A DNA stretch of 64,000 bases from a bacterium. Lineage in GTDB: Bacteria; Chloroflexota; Dormibacteria; Aeolococcales; Bog-877. A program made the position numbers and the translations under genes. Shown here piece by piece: positions 35,225 through 44,373 of this stretch (within the stretch, counting starts at the first letter, position 1; each line of letters begins with the position of its first letter). Where the stretch lies: positions 67,155 to 131,154 of the forward strand of contig JAKATL010000003.1 in NCBI GenBank assembly GCA_021827985.1, given 5' to 3'. The notes beneath the pieces were generated by a model, which worked only from the letters and a program-made list of their open reading frames with translations, was not told the DNA's origin and searched no databases.

Positions 35225-36124
35225 TTGCTGGTCGTCTACGCCGGGTCGGGGGAGTTCGCCCTGGGCCCCCTGAGGGCTCTGGCCAACTCTCGCCACGGTG
35301 TGCTCGCGGTGCTCACGGCCCCGGACGGCGTCGGGGACCGGGGCCGGTCCGCACCCCGGCCGGTCCGCGACCTGGCCGGAGAGCTGGGCCTGCCCGTCCT
35401 GCAGCCACTGCGGCTCACAACCGACGACCTGGCCGGGGCGTTTCGCGCGGGGGCCGAGCTGCTGGTCGTCTGCGCCTACGGGCAGCTGGTGCGCCGTCCG
35501 GTTCTGGAGGCGCTCCGCCGGGGCGCCGTGGGTGTCCACCCCTCTCTGCTCCCCAGGCATCGGGGGGCCTCACCGGTGGCGGCAGCCATCCTCGCCGGGG
35601 ACCGGGTGACGGGCGTCACCATCTACCAGATGGATGAGCGGCTGGACTCAGGCCCCATCCTGGCCGCCGAGTCGCTGCCGATCTCCCGGGAGGCGACGAC
35701 CCCCACTCTCCAGGCGTCCCTCGAAGCGGTGGCCGCCCGCCTCCTGCCGGCAACGTTGGACCTGATGGAGGAGGGGAGGATCACTCCCCAGCCCCAGTCA
35801 GAGGACCGGGCGACCTACGCGCCGCGCCTCTCCCGGGCGGACGGGCGCGTGACCTGGGATCAGCCGGCCGAGGAGATCGAGCGGCGGCTGAGAGCGCTCC
35901 AGCCGTGGCCGGGGGTGACGGCGGAGCTGGGCGGGGCGGAGGTGAAGCTGCTGGCTGGCAGCGCTCGCTCCGACCAGGGACCCGCCACCACTTCCGAGTC
36001 CGTGGTCGTGGCCACCGGCTCTGGGATGTTCCAGATCGACGTAGTCCAGCCCCCGGGCGGCCGCCCGATGACCGCCGCCGCCTTCATGCGGGGCCGGCGG
36101 GCGCCCGCCGGGCAGCGCCCTTGA
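35225..36124 (+). CDS. fmt: Methionyl-tRNA formyltransferase
   Basis: 299 residues from TTG 35225, preceded by GGGAGG at normal spacing. The formyltransferase core carries VGVHPSLLPRHRGASPV and MDERLDSGPIL; the C-terminal OB-like domain begins near residue 200 (RLSRADGRVTW). It formylates initiator Met-tRNA. The catalytic Asn that normally precedes xHPSLLP is Gly here (codon GGT), while His and the later Asp are kept. It overlaps smpB by TTGA. Confidence 0.93.
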   Translation: MLVVYAGSGEFALGPLRALANSRHGVLAVLTAPDGVGDRGRSAPRPVRDLAGELGLPVLQPLRLTTDDLAGAFRAGAELLVVCAYGQLVRRPVLEALRRGAVGVHPSLLPRHRGASPVAAAILAGDRVTGVTIYQMDERLDSGPILAAESLPISREATTPTLQASLEAVAARLLPATLDLMEEGRITPQPQSEDRATYAPRLSRADGRVTWDQPAEEIERRLRALQPWPGVTAELGGAEVKLLAGSARSDQGPATTSESVVVATGSGMFQIDVVQPPGGRPMTAAAFMRGRRAPAGQRP

Positions 36125-36597
36125 CCGAGACCACCAGCTCGCCGATCCTTGCTCGCAACAAGCGAGCCTGGCACGAGTACCGGGTGCTGGAGCAGCTGGA
36201 GGCGGGGCTCGAGCTCCAGGGGACGGAGGTTCGTTCGCTCCGGGCCGGAGGGGCCCAGATCACCGAGGCGTATGTCCGGATCGAGCGGGGCGAGGCCTTC
36301 CTGCTGGGCGCCCACATCCGGCCCCACCTCTACGGGAACCGGCAGAACCATGAGCCGCTGAGGGCTCGGCGCCTCCTCCTCCACCGCCGGGAGATCGACC
36401 ACCTCCTGGGGCTGGCCAAGCAGCCCGGAATAACCCTGGTGCCGCTGGACCTGCACCTGCGCCGCAACCGGGTCAAGGTGGAGCTCGGGGTATGCCGGGG
36501 CAAGCAGGAGCATGACAAGCGGGCGGCGCTCGCCGAGAGGGACGCCAAGCGCGAGATGCAACGAGCCCTCTCCCGCAACTGGAAGGCGGCCGGTTGA
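36121..36597 (+). CDS. smpB: SsrA-binding protein SmpB
   Basis: 158 residues from TTG 36121 (overlap TTGA with fmt). The SmpB beta-barrel is clear: NKRAWHEYRVLEQLEAGLEL, GTEVRSLRAG, ALLxG-type AFLLGAHIRPH, and a basic C-terminal tail (ALSRNWKAAG). It delivers tmRNA to stalled ribosomes. The tmRNA gene starts 42 bp after its stop, and the stop codon overlaps the tmRNA promoter's -35. Confidence 0.96.
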   Translation: MTETTSSPILARNKRAWHEYRVLEQLEAGLELQGTEVRSLRAGGAQITEAYVRIERGEAFLLGAHIRPHLYGNRQNHEPLRARRLLLHRREIDHLLGLAKQPGITLVPLDLHLRRNRVKVELGVCRGKQEHDKRAALAERDAKREMQRALSRNWKAAG

Positions 36598-36621
36598 CAG
36601 CCCCCGGGCAGCGGGTATAGT
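36594..36621 (+). promoter_or_regulatory. tmRNA promoter
   Basis: TTGACA (36594-36599) and TATAGT (36616-36621) are 16 bp apart, close to the sigma70 consensus. The start would fall just before the mature 5' end at 36639. The -35 overlaps the smpB stop codon. Confidence 0.8.
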
Positions 36622-36638
36622 TGCTTCCTGGTTCCCTT

Positions 36639-37659
<1,021 letters not shown>

Positions 37660-37890
37660 TGAGCTATGGCCGCCGCGGTGACGTGCAGCTCGCGGCTCAG
37701 GGAATCCAGGTCCTCGCCCCGCAGTACCCGAAGCACCACCTCCATCTTTCGCCGGGAAGACCACCGGCCGCGCTCGCCGGCTGTCCCGCCCTCACCACTC
37801 AGCCGCCGCCGTCTCTCGGTCATCTGCCTTCCTCCTGGTTGACACCCTCATCATGCCAACCAGTTGTCCACCCAAATCGTGGACCGGGGG
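37660..37890 (-). mobile_element. 5'-end fragment of the IS3-like element
   Basis: Encodes the first ~55 transposase residues (MEVVLRVLRGEDLDSLSREL) and the terminal repeat at about 37852-37890, nearly identical to 11400-11632. It is cut where it joins the serine recombinase remnant. Confidence 0.82.
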
Positions 37891-37951
37891 ACGTCCAATC
37901 TGGCCCCCGGCCCACTTCGCCCAGGCGACGGAATGGAACCTTGCAACCACC

Positions 37952-37987
37952 CCACCAACGCAAAGAATTCGAACCGGACTCCGAGCC
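37952..37987. repeat. 36-bp att-like direct repeat, right copy
   Basis: Exact copy of 37021-37056, 931 bp downstream. It delimits the right side of the remnant island containing the recombinase and IS fragment. Confidence 0.7.
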
Positions 37988-38059
37988 TGGGATTACCAGC
38001 ACTGATGGCCGGTAGTCGAGGCAAGGTGAACTCGGGAGATTGCGCGTCGCCTTCCCGTG

Positions 38060-38485
38060 TTACGGTGCTTCAGGCAAGATCGTGAACGGCCTTCCGGCAG
38101 TTGATCGGATCACACGAAAGTGACGACGATCCAAAGTGAGCAGACGATCCGTGCGGTACCGGTGGGCAAGGATGACCAACGAAGCACCTGCGACGCCAAT
38201 GTCCTGATCTCGGTAGCGGTCGATCACCGCGCAGGCTTCCCGAAGATCAGCGGTCTCTATGGTCGGCAGCTCCCAGGCGCCTCCTGACAGCTCGGTCAGG
38301 GCAGCCAGTTCGGCGTCTGCCCCTCGCCGAGTCGCCAGCAAGTAGTCGAGCTCGGCGACGACGTAGGGAGACACGATGAAAGGACCCGAATCGGCTTCAA
38401 TTACCCGGCTGACCGCAGCGCAGTATGCGTCGCTCGCATCGAAATATGCGAGGAGTCCGCTGGTGTCGCAGATGAGTGTTATCAG
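38060..38485 (-). CDS. PIN-domain (VapC-like) toxin, possibly impaired
   Basis: About 141 residues if translation starts at CTG 38485. The PIN fold begins ICDTSGLLAYFD with the first Asp; the Glu is in YVVAELDYLL and the last Asp in LLTLDRRHF. The third acidic position, normally VDAS or ADAS, is Gly here (GVAGASLVILA). No ATG, GTG or TTG precedes the first motif. CTG forms a CTGA overlap with the antitoxin stop. A start at GTG 38374 would delete the first catalytic Asp. VapC toxins are RNases. This one may be weakly active or dead. Confidence 0.7.
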   Translation of the reverse strand: MITLICDTSGLLAYFDASDAYCAAVSRVIEADSGPFIVSPYVVAELDYLLATRRGADAELAALTELSGGAWELPTIETADLREACAVIDRYRDQDIGVAGASLVILAHRYRTDRLLTLDRRHFRVIRSTAGRPFTILPEAP

Positions 38486-38703
38486 CGCTCACCGAAACCG
38501 GCGAGCGCCTCATCGGCTTGCTCTGCGAGCGACGATTCGCCACTTGTGAAGAGCTGCCCTTTCGGTCGGGGTTGGCCAGAGAGACGGACCTGGGCGGCGA
38601 TCGCTTCGCGGATCAGCTCAGCCTCCGGGCGTCCGGACACCGCCGACATCCGCCGGAGCGACTGCTTCAAGTCCTCTGGTAGGTACACGGTGGTCTTGTT
38701 CAT
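38482..38703 (-). CDS. Ribbon-helix-helix antitoxin (CopG/VapB-like)
   Basis: 73 residues from ATG 38703. The ribbon-helix-helix is evident (NKTTVYLPEDLKQSLRRMSA, GRPEAELIREAIAAQVR), followed by a flexible C-terminal tail that would wrap the toxin. It precedes and overlaps the PIN toxin, the normal antitoxin-toxin order. It probably autoregulates the pair. Confidence 0.85.
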   Translation of the reverse strand: MNKTTVYLPEDLKQSLRRMSAVSGRPEAELIREAIAAQVRLSGQPRPKGQLFTSGESSLAEQADEALAGFGER

Positions 38704-38889
38704 GAACGTATGGTACCACCTGTGGCACCGGTCATGTCCCACGGTTGCAGCTCGATACCTTGGATGCCGAACGGCTCGTGTTGCCAGTTACGACCACAGG
38801 TCGCCATTCGTGATTGGGGCCCGAGGACATCGGCTCGTCGAGGTGTGCCGCGTCAGAGTGGACGACCGGGGCAGGTTTCCCAGGGACGG

Positions 38890-39120
38890 TCAGGCCCATC
38901 CGGAACTCGGCCGAGGCTGTTCCACGCGCACCTTGATCGCCTTCGCGATGGTCTTATCGCTCACCCCCAGGCGGCGACCGATCGCGGAGTCGCTGAGCCC
39001 AAGCTGGTGGAGGGCGAGGGGCACCGGCGGAGAGCCCGCTGGACCAGTAGGGCTGCACCGGCCACCTTCCCAGGCCCCGGAACTAGACTTCCTGGACGAA
39101 ACGCGCCCCGAGGCAGGCAA
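38890..39120 (-). pseudogene. Helix-turn-helix fragment of an unknown recombinase or transposase
   Basis: Only LGLSDSAIGRRLGVSDKTIA is convincing, a tail HTH seen at the ends of some recombinase genes. The rest is Ser/Pro-rich with no family. Most of 38704-39440 holds no gene: it contains this fragment, two strong hairpins and AT-richer DNA near 39330-39380. Confidence 0.3.
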
Positions 39121-39195
39121 GACCGTGGCCGCGGGGCGCTTCCTGTGTCTCTTCGAGGCCCAATTTTCACCTCACTATCCCCAGAAGACAGCAAA

Positions 39196-39221
39196 ACGCC
39201 CGGAGATTGCTCTCCGGGCGT
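39196..39221 (-). terminator. Hairpin with T-tract on the minus strand
   Basis: Arms 39196-39206 and 39211-39221 form an 11-bp perfect stem with a TTGC loop on the plus strand. On the minus strand the stem is followed by TTT(T)GC, a plausible intrinsic terminator for leftward transcription. Confidence 0.5.
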
Positions 39222-39231
39222 CTGCTTTGTG

Positions 39232-39292
39232 AAAGTCGCAAGCGTTTCGCGAATTATCCGCAAGACCCTCCGGTCGAGGGTCTTGCGACTTT
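39232..39292 (+). other. Pair of mutually exclusive hairpins
   Basis: A 12-bp perfect stem (39259-39270 with 39276-39287, loop CGGTC) is followed by ACTTTTG, like a terminator. An 11-bp upstream segment (39232-39242) is exactly complementary to 39282-39292, so it can invade the base of that stem. No gene follows directly that would explain it as an attenuator. Confidence 0.45.
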
Positions 39293-39439
39293 TGCGGAGC
39301 CGCACGAAGACTACGATTCCTGCGAGGTCCCGAGGTATCTTTACACGCCACTTTCCGGATTATTACACTTTTTGATCTCAGGCGCCCCGATCGGTGAACT
39401 CAGGGTTCATCGCCCCTCGGTCGTGAGCCGGAGCCGTTC

Positions 39440-40074
39440 AGCTTGGCCATTCAAGGCCCCAGGGGTCGGCCAGGGTGACGGTGCCTTCCCTGCCCATCCG
39501 GTGGAGGGGGACGGTAGTGCACAGGGCCCCAGATCCACTTTCCGATCGCTACCCCCAGCAATGTGAGATCAGGTCGATCTCCAGGTAGCCGGGCGCGCCC
39601 CCCACTTGCCCACCGCCGGTATCTCCGGGCGGAGCAGCCCCCGGGGTTGGCCTGGCTCACGCGCCGGCCCACCACCACCAGGCGGAACTCCCGCAGATTG
39701 CGCTACACCGTGGAGACGCTGGCCGTGGCCAGCAGCTCGCGGGTCTCCCGGGAGCAGCGGAGCTGGCCGTGCCGCTCCAGGATCAGGACCAGGTCCCCAA
39801 GGAAGGGTTGGAGCCGCTGAGAGCAGAGGTAGTCAGAGGCCTCCCAGCAGACCTTGAGTGCGGCCCTGAAGCCTGGGCCGTACCGCCTTTGCCTCGGGAC
39901 CCGCTTCCGCAGCGGCAATCGCCGCCGTCCCCTCAGCACCTTAACCGCGTACTTGCGCCCGTACCCAGAGGCCAGGCAGAAGGAGTCCAGCAGCTGTCCC
40001 TTCTCCACCCGGCCGGCCCCCCGGTACCTGGTTCTCAGCTCCTCCGCCAGCTCGTATCGCTCCCGGATGCGCAT
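39440..40074 (-). pseudogene. Integrase-type transposase, N-terminal part intact then decayed
   Basis: From ATG 40074 the frame reads MRIRERYELAEELRTRYRG, FCLASGYGRKYAVKVLRG and QRLQPFLGDLVLILERHG, an N-terminal domain known from rve-type transposases. It stops at 39703. Beyond it only scraps such as GYLEIDLISHC (the start of the catalytic core) are readable in shifted frames to about 39440. Confidence 0.7.
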
Positions 40075-40286
40075 GGACCCCGCCCCCTCGCTCCAGCTCT
40101 CCGGAGGGCGGCCCTCGGTGTCCTTCCCTCCTGAGGGAACGATCGCCCCAGGGTGCGATTCTCGCTGAGGTAATACGGAGGGTTGACAGGCGGGGGTATC
40201 ACATGCTAGGATCAAGTAGGCAGCAAGGGGTTCGGACTAGCGTAGGCAGTTCGCCTGAGCTGCTTTCTTGTTCTGCTCGAGGCTCA

Positions 40287-40940
40287 ATGTACCTTCTCTA
40301 CCTAGATGAGTCGGGTCAGCCGCGAGGAATCCTCAGGGCCAGCAAGACATTCACTGTCGCCGGAGTTGCCTTGCACGAACAGGACTGTGTGCCTTTGGCG
40401 CAAGCGGTGGACAGCCTCCAGGCGCGTCTCGTTCGAGAATGCCCTCGGATCGAGATTCACGCCTCGGCCATCTGGTCCGGGCGGGACGACTGGTCGCACG
40501 TCCCAAAACTCACGCGCAGGAAATTCCTGTCGGCAGTCCTCAAGCTGATGGGGAGTTGGAAAGCTCCAACTGGGCGCGCCCCCACTTACTTTGGCTGCGT
40601 GATTGACAAGAAGAGTTACATTTCTCGCAAGGATCTGATCAGTTGGGGCCACGAGAACCTTTTCGCCAAGTACAACACGTTTCTCAATCGGCTTCACCAG
40701 GCCGGGGACTCCCATCGAGCATTGGTTGTGGCTGACAACTCAAGCTACGAACAGTACATACAGCGCCTGGTTACCAGCTGGCGAGACGGTGGCAGCCCGA
40801 TTACTTCTCTCAGCGGCATCATAGAGGTTCCTCTGTACGTCGATTCCAAGGCGTCACGACTGGTACAAGTCGCAGACTGCTTGGTGAAGTGGCCCTATGG
40901 CGCTAGACAGATAGAGTGCTGGGCTAACGTCAGCGGATAA
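40287..40940 (+). CDS. DUF3800-domain protein
   Basis: 217 residues from ATG 40287. The N-terminal MYLLYLDESGQP and the C-terminal acidic motif SRLVQVADCLVKWPYG are the hallmarks of DUF3800, an RNase H-like fold of unknown function often found in mobile and defence-rich regions. Base composition is lower in GC than its neighbours. It is flanked by IS debris on both sides, suggesting transfer. No partner gene is visible. Confidence 0.8.
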   Translation: MYLLYLDESGQPRGILRASKTFTVAGVALHEQDCVPLAQAVDSLQARLVRECPRIEIHASAIWSGRDDWSHVPKLTRRKFLSAVLKLMGSWKAPTGRAPTYFGCVIDKKSYISRKDLISWGHENLFAKYNTFLNRLHQAGDSHRALVVADNSSYEQYIQRLVTSWRDGGSPITSLSGIIEVPLYVDSKASRLVQVADCLVKWPYGARQIECWANVSG

Positions 40941-41067
40941 GCAGTAGTAATAGTAACGGGGATGGGGGTCCGGGGGAAGGGTGAGGATAATGTGGATTGT
41001 GGGGAGAAGGGCTTGGCCCCCGAGCAGGGAGTCCTTGAGTCCGCTTGCCCCTCCGCCCAGAGCCTGA

Positions 41068-41415
41068 TCATTGCTGGCTCAGCTCGTCGTAGGCGACCGG
41101 GTCGCCGCAGCAGGGACAGTACCCGCCAACCCCCGCTGCTCGGCAGAAAACATGGCAGGCCGCGCAGTATTGCTCTCCGAGGTACCGGGCTTCGCAGTCA
41201 GGGCATATGTAGACGCTCACGGGTCGGCGTGGTTGCTTGGGCGCGAGCTTTGGGGGCTGGAGCGGGGCCGCGTGGCGGCGGCGCCACGCGGCTTGGCGGC
41301 AGGCCTCCGAGCAGTAGAGGCGGCTCCCGCGGCCGGGCGGCAGCGGCGCCTCGCATACCCGGCATCCTACCGTTACGGTACCGTTATGCGACGAGGTGGC
41401 GGCCTTCGGGCTCAT
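41068..41415 (-). CDS. Small multi-zinc-ribbon protein
   Basis: 115 residues from ATG 41415. It has several Cys pairs: CRVCEAPLPPG with YCSEACRQAAWRRRH (a CRC/MYND-like half-finger), then ICPDCEARYLGEQYCAACH and YCPCCGDPV. Proteins of this type are met next to transposases and integrases; no function is known. It lies 64 bp downstream of the IS3 orfB on the same strand. Confidence 0.6.
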   Translation of the reverse strand: MSPKAATSSHNGTVTVGCRVCEAPLPPGRGSRLYCSEACRQAAWRRRHAAPLQPPKLAPKQPRRPVSVYICPDCEARYLGEQYCAACHVFCRAAGVGGYCPCCGDPVAYDELSQQ

Positions 41416-41479
41416 GCTGGCGGCTCCGCCCTGGCCACCACCACCGGAGCCCCAGGGCGGTGTTCCCCGTAGTGACGCG

Positions 41480-42358
41480 TCAGGCCGCGCACGGCGTGGC
41501 CTCTCCCGCGTAGGTGGCATCGGGGGTGCGGTCCTCTAGAGACGAGTGGGGCCGATCCTGGTTGTACCAGGTGATGTAGGTGTGGAGGCCAGCCTTCATC
41601 TCGGCTCCGTCTTCCACCGGGTGCAGGAAGACGTACTCGTACTTGAGGGATCGCCAGAAGCGCTCGATGAACACGTTGTCGAGGGCCCGGCCCTTGCCAT
41701 CCATCGAGATCGTGATGCCATGTGCGTTCAGAATGTCCACCCAGTCCGAGGCGGTGAAGTGCGACCCCTGGTCGGTGTTGAAGATCTCCGGGGTACCGTA
41801 GGTTGCCAGGGCCTCGCGCAGGGCATCCAGGCAGAAAGCGAGGTCGAGCGTGGATGACAACCGCCAGGCGAGGATCTTCCGGGAATACCAGTCCTGGATG
41901 GCGATGAGGTAGAAGAATCCCTTCCGGAAAGGGATATAGGTGATGTCTGTCGCCCACACCTCGTTCGGGCGGATGACTTCACGGTCCCGCAACAAATAGG
42001 GGTAGATGGGATGCGACGGGTGTTTGCGACTGGTGTGCGGGCCAGGGGCCATGGAACGAATGTCCATCAGCTGCATGAGCCGCTGGACCCGGCTCCGGTG
42101 CACCATGAACCCCGCCGCTCGCAGCGCTCGAGTCATCTGGCGCGACCCCATGAAGGGGTGTTCCATATAGATTCGGTCGATGACACTCGTGAGGGGAAGA
42201 CGTGGATCTGGATTTGCTGACGGCGTGATGTAGAGGCTGGACCGGTTTACCCCCAAGAGGCCACACTGCCGGGCCACCGAGACCTTGGGGGAGTCTCGCT
42301 GGATCATCGCCTTCCTCTCTGCAGAGCTGCAACGATCCCTGGCCGCGACGCTAAAAAA
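41480..42358 (-). CDS. IS3 OrfB (DDE transposase, made by -1 frameshift)
   Basis: About 290 residues after the shift. HTH_21 region (HPFMGSRQMTRALRAAGFMV) then rve core: Asp in EVWATDITYIPFRKG, Asp in IFNTDQGSHFTASDW, Glu in VFIERFWRSLKYEYVFL. Complete DDE triad, so it could be active. It has no independent good start near the shift, supporting translation only as a fusion. Confidence 0.9.
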   Translation of the reverse strand, partial: FFSVAARDRCSSAERKAMIQRDSPKVSVARQCGLLGVNRSSLYITPSANPDPRLPLTSVIDRIYMEHPFMGSRQMTRALRAAGFMVHRSRVQRLMQLMDIRSMAPGPHTSRKHPSHPIYPYLLRDREVIRPNEVWATDITYIPFRKGFFYLIAIQDWYSRKILAWRLSSTLDLAFCLDALREALATYGTPEIFNTDQGSHFTASDWVDILNAHGITISMDGKGRALDNVFIERFWRSLKYEYVFLHPVEDGAEMKAGLHTYITWYNQDRPHSSLEDRTPDATYAGEATPCAA

Positions 42359-42612
42359 TCCCTCTCCATCTCGATCTGGCCGATCTTGCGGTACAAGGCG
42401 TCCACATCGACCAGGGGCTCCCCTGTCCTCGGCTTGCCCTCGAATACCTGGGCCGCCTCCTTCTCGAGGCGCCCCTTCCACTGGGTGACCATGGCGGGAT
42501 GGATGCCATGGGTCTGCGCGATCTCAGCAACGGTCTTGTCGCCCTTCAGCGCTGCCACCGCCACCTGAGCCTTGAACTCGGCGGTGAACTTCCGTCTCGT
42601 CGTTGGTGCCAT
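42304..42612 (-). CDS. IS3 OrfA (helix-turn-helix subunit)
   Basis: 102 residues. The HTH is typical of IS3 OrfA (RRKFTAEFKAQVAVAALKGD, TVAEIAQTHGIHPAMVTQWK) and is followed by a leucine-zipper-like region (LYRKIGQIEMERDFLASR). The slippery sequence lies within codons for DFL. Reading on in this frame gives the short OrfA; a -1 shift gives the OrfAB transposase. Confidence 0.9.
   Translation of the reverse strand: MAPTTRRKFTAEFKAQVAVAALKGDKTVAEIAQTHGIHPAMVTQWKGRLEKEAAQVFEGKPRTGEPLVDVDALYRKIGQIEMERDFLASRPGIVAALQRGRR
42352..42358 (-). promoter_or_regulatory. Programmed -1 frameshift site TTTTTTA
   Basis: On the minus strand the heptamer T TTT TTA sits in the OrfA frame as (GA)T-TTT-TTA and slips to TTT-TTT-AGC, joining ERD to FFSVAARDR of OrfB. 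This is a canonical X XXY YYZ site. Confidence 0.8.
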
Positions 42613-43110
42613 TTCTGTCCTCTTCGGTTCTCATCGACGAGTCCAGCTTAGCCACCTGTCTATTTTGGTAGGGCCACATCATTACGATTTCCCACCCTCT
42701 GTGGAATTTGGTCAGTAGCCCTGGGCAGGATCATAACTCTTGGCCAGGGTGGCGTGCCCATCGGGGCGGCAGGGCAGACGGCAGGCGGGTCTGCAGTTGG
42801 AATGGTCGAGGTCCCGGCTCCCGGAGGCCATATGGCCTCCGGGCCAGGCCTCTACGGGCTCCTGAGCGGCGAAGTTCCTGCCCCGGCCGGGGTTGAGAGC
42901 GCATCGGCATGTGCGCCGAACCGGATCCTGAACTCCAGCGGTTGGTGCCCCAGCACTTCGGTTCATTCCGCGACAGTCCACCGGAACTGGTGCTCCCCCT
43001 GGAGCATCCACATCTATCCTCGAAGACGCCGAAACGTTCACCTCGTCTTACGATGGGTCCGGGCGAGTAGGAGTACTATAGGACGGTAGCAGTAGCTCAG
43101 GGAGGCTGGG
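42613..43110. other. Intergenic region with a 24-bp palindrome
   Basis: No gene is convincing here. It holds the outer end of the IS3 element, a perfect palindrome at 42820-42843 and, at 43071-43085, a TACTATAG motif before the blaI-type gene. SD AGGGAGG is at 43099-43105. Confidence 0.5.
42820..42843. repeat. Perfect 24-bp palindrome
   Basis: Two 12-bp arms meet at CATATG (centre 42831/42832) with no loop. The arms are GC-rich (CCCGGAGGC). It could be a dimeric-protein site or an IS-junction relic; nothing else nearby explains it. Confidence 0.7.
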
Positions 43111-43521
43111 ATGCCCGATCAGTCATCTGATGACGTCCCCGGTTTGGATGCCGCCCTGCACCTCGTCGGCCCTCTGGAGGGGCGAATCATGCGCGAGGTG
43201 TGGCTGGGGCGGGTGGTGTGCCCGTTCGTTGTACGCGACATGGTTGCACGCATGCCTGAGTTGGCGTATACAACTGTCATGACCACGCTGAACCGGTTAG
43301 CGGACAAGGGCTTACTCCAGAGAGGTGGCTCTTCAGCTCAGCGAGCCTACCCCTACCGGCTAACTGGGACTCCGGAGGACTTCCTTAGGCAGGCTGGACA
43401 GGCCGAAGTTGATGACTTGATAGCTCGCTTCGGTGATGCTGCACTGGCAGCGTTCGCGGCTCGAATGGACAGTCTGTCGCCCGAACAGCACCGCCGACTG
43501 CAGGAGCTGGCCCACCAGTGA
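43111..43521 (+). CDS. BlaI/MecI/CopY-family repressor
   Basis: 136 residues. The winged helix and its signature AYTTVMTTLNRLADKGLLQR are clear, followed by a short dimerization tail. Family members bind TACA/TACTA-type dyads and are inactivated by a cognate M56 protease or, in CopY, by copper. The next gene is an M56 protease overlapping by GTGA, so the proteolytic mode is likely. A TACTATA motif is found before this gene and, inverted, before the redoxin operon. Confidence 0.9.
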   Translation: MPDQSSDDVPGLDAALHLVGPLEGRIMREVWLGRVVCPFVVRDMVARMPELAYTTVMTTLNRLADKGLLQRGGSSAQRAYPYRLTGTPEDFLRQAGQAEVDDLIARFGDAALAAFAARMDSLSPEQHRRLQELAHQ

Positions 43522-44333
43522 CGGACCGCCGCTCTTTGGTGCTGACCGTGGTCGGCCTGCTGCTCGTAGGCTGCACCGTATCGCTGGTTGCGGGCATTGG
43601 GTGCCGGGCGGACGTCGCGTGTGCCGCGCTCGGCCGAACTCCGGCGCAGGGGTTGGGCACTTGGTCACGACTCGCCATGGGCATCGGCGCCGCAGGGGTG
43701 GCGGCATGGGGGGTGCGGTTGAGCTGGGTCCTGGCGGCCGCGACAAGGGCTACGCTTCGTCTGCCGACGATGCCGGCCGGGCCTGCTGTTGCCGAGCTCG
43801 CCCGCAAGGCGCACATCCAGAGGCTGACTCTTCTGGATGTAGACACACCACAGGCCTTCTGCGCCGGGGTCTGGCACCCCACGGTGTTCGTCAGCCAGGG
43901 GCTGGTCCAGCGCCTGCGCGAGCCGGAGTTGCTGGCGGTGCTCTGGCACGAAGGGTGCCACGCCCGGCGACACGACCCTGTGCGTCGCGCCGCGTACCGG
44001 ACTGCGGCTGTCTTGCTCCGCCCGGTGACAGTGGTGCAATGGTGGGTGGAGTGGCGCCTTGACCGAGCCGAGTTGCTTGCTGACCGGCTGGCGATGCACC
44101 ATGTCGGTGCCCCGGCACTGGCTGGCGCGCTCTGGAGAGCGGGATCCTTGAGGGCCCCTCAAGGTGCCGCTGCCTTCGGAGAGGCGGGTTCCCTTCGGGT
44201 TGCCCAGCTCCTCGGCGACCCGTTGCCTTACGAGCGACCTACCGTCTCGGTGTGGATGAACTCCTTGGCGGGCGTCGTGCTCATAGCTGGGGTAACAGCC
44301 TGTCTGGCAGGGGGACTCGTCTCCCTGTTCTGA
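43518..44333 (+). CDS. M56-family membrane metalloprotease (BlaR1/MecR1-like, sensor-less)
   Basis: 271 residues. Membrane helices surround a zinc site WHEGCHARRHDP (HExxH) with a downstream acidic ligand region (WRLDRAELLADRLAM). BlaR1 and MecR1 carry an extra extracellular penicillin-binding sensor of about 250 residues; it is missing here. The protease would cut the repressor encoded just upstream. The start GTG overlaps its stop (GTGA). What activates it is unknown; a redox or metal signal is suggested by the downstream genes. Confidence 0.88.
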   Translation: MTDRRSLVLTVVGLLLVGCTVSLVAGIGCRADVACAALGRTPAQGLGTWSRLAMGIGAAGVAAWGVRLSWVLAAATRATLRLPTMPAGPAVAELARKAHIQRLTLLDVDTPQAFCAGVWHPTVFVSQGLVQRLREPELLAVLWHEGCHARRHDPVRRAAYRTAAVLLRPVTVVQWWVEWRLDRAELLADRLAMHHVGAPALAGALWRAGSLRAPQGAAAFGEAGSLRVAQLLGDPLPYERPTVSVWMNSLAGVVLIAGVTACLAGGLVSLF

Positions 44334-44339
44334 GCGTAG

Positions 44340-44373
44340 TTGCAATCTGCTACTAGCCTGGTATAGTAGCCAC
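44340..44373 (+). promoter_or_regulatory. Leaderless promoter with BlaI-type dyad
   Basis: TTGCAA (44340-44345), 16 bp, TATAGT (44362-44367). The GTG start at 44374 is only six bases after the -10, implying a leaderless mRNA. A dyad CTACTA-N8-TAGTAG (44350-44369) covers the spacer and -10 and resembles BlaI operators. Confidence 0.6.

Larger units (their letters stand above)
41480..42612 (-). mobile_element. IS3-family element with two frameshift-linked ORFs
   Basis: Contains orfA and orfB with a slippery heptamer. The outer limits were not defined: no convincing terminal repeat pair was found between 41400-41480 and 42612-42690. It differs from the single-ORF IS3-like element of the first half of the window. 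Confidence 0.8.

Noticed and set aside
40962..41513. 183-codon plus-strand ORF over the zinc-ribbon gene
   Set aside because: Arg/Gly-rich with no motif; the opposite strand has four or more well-spaced Cys pairs.
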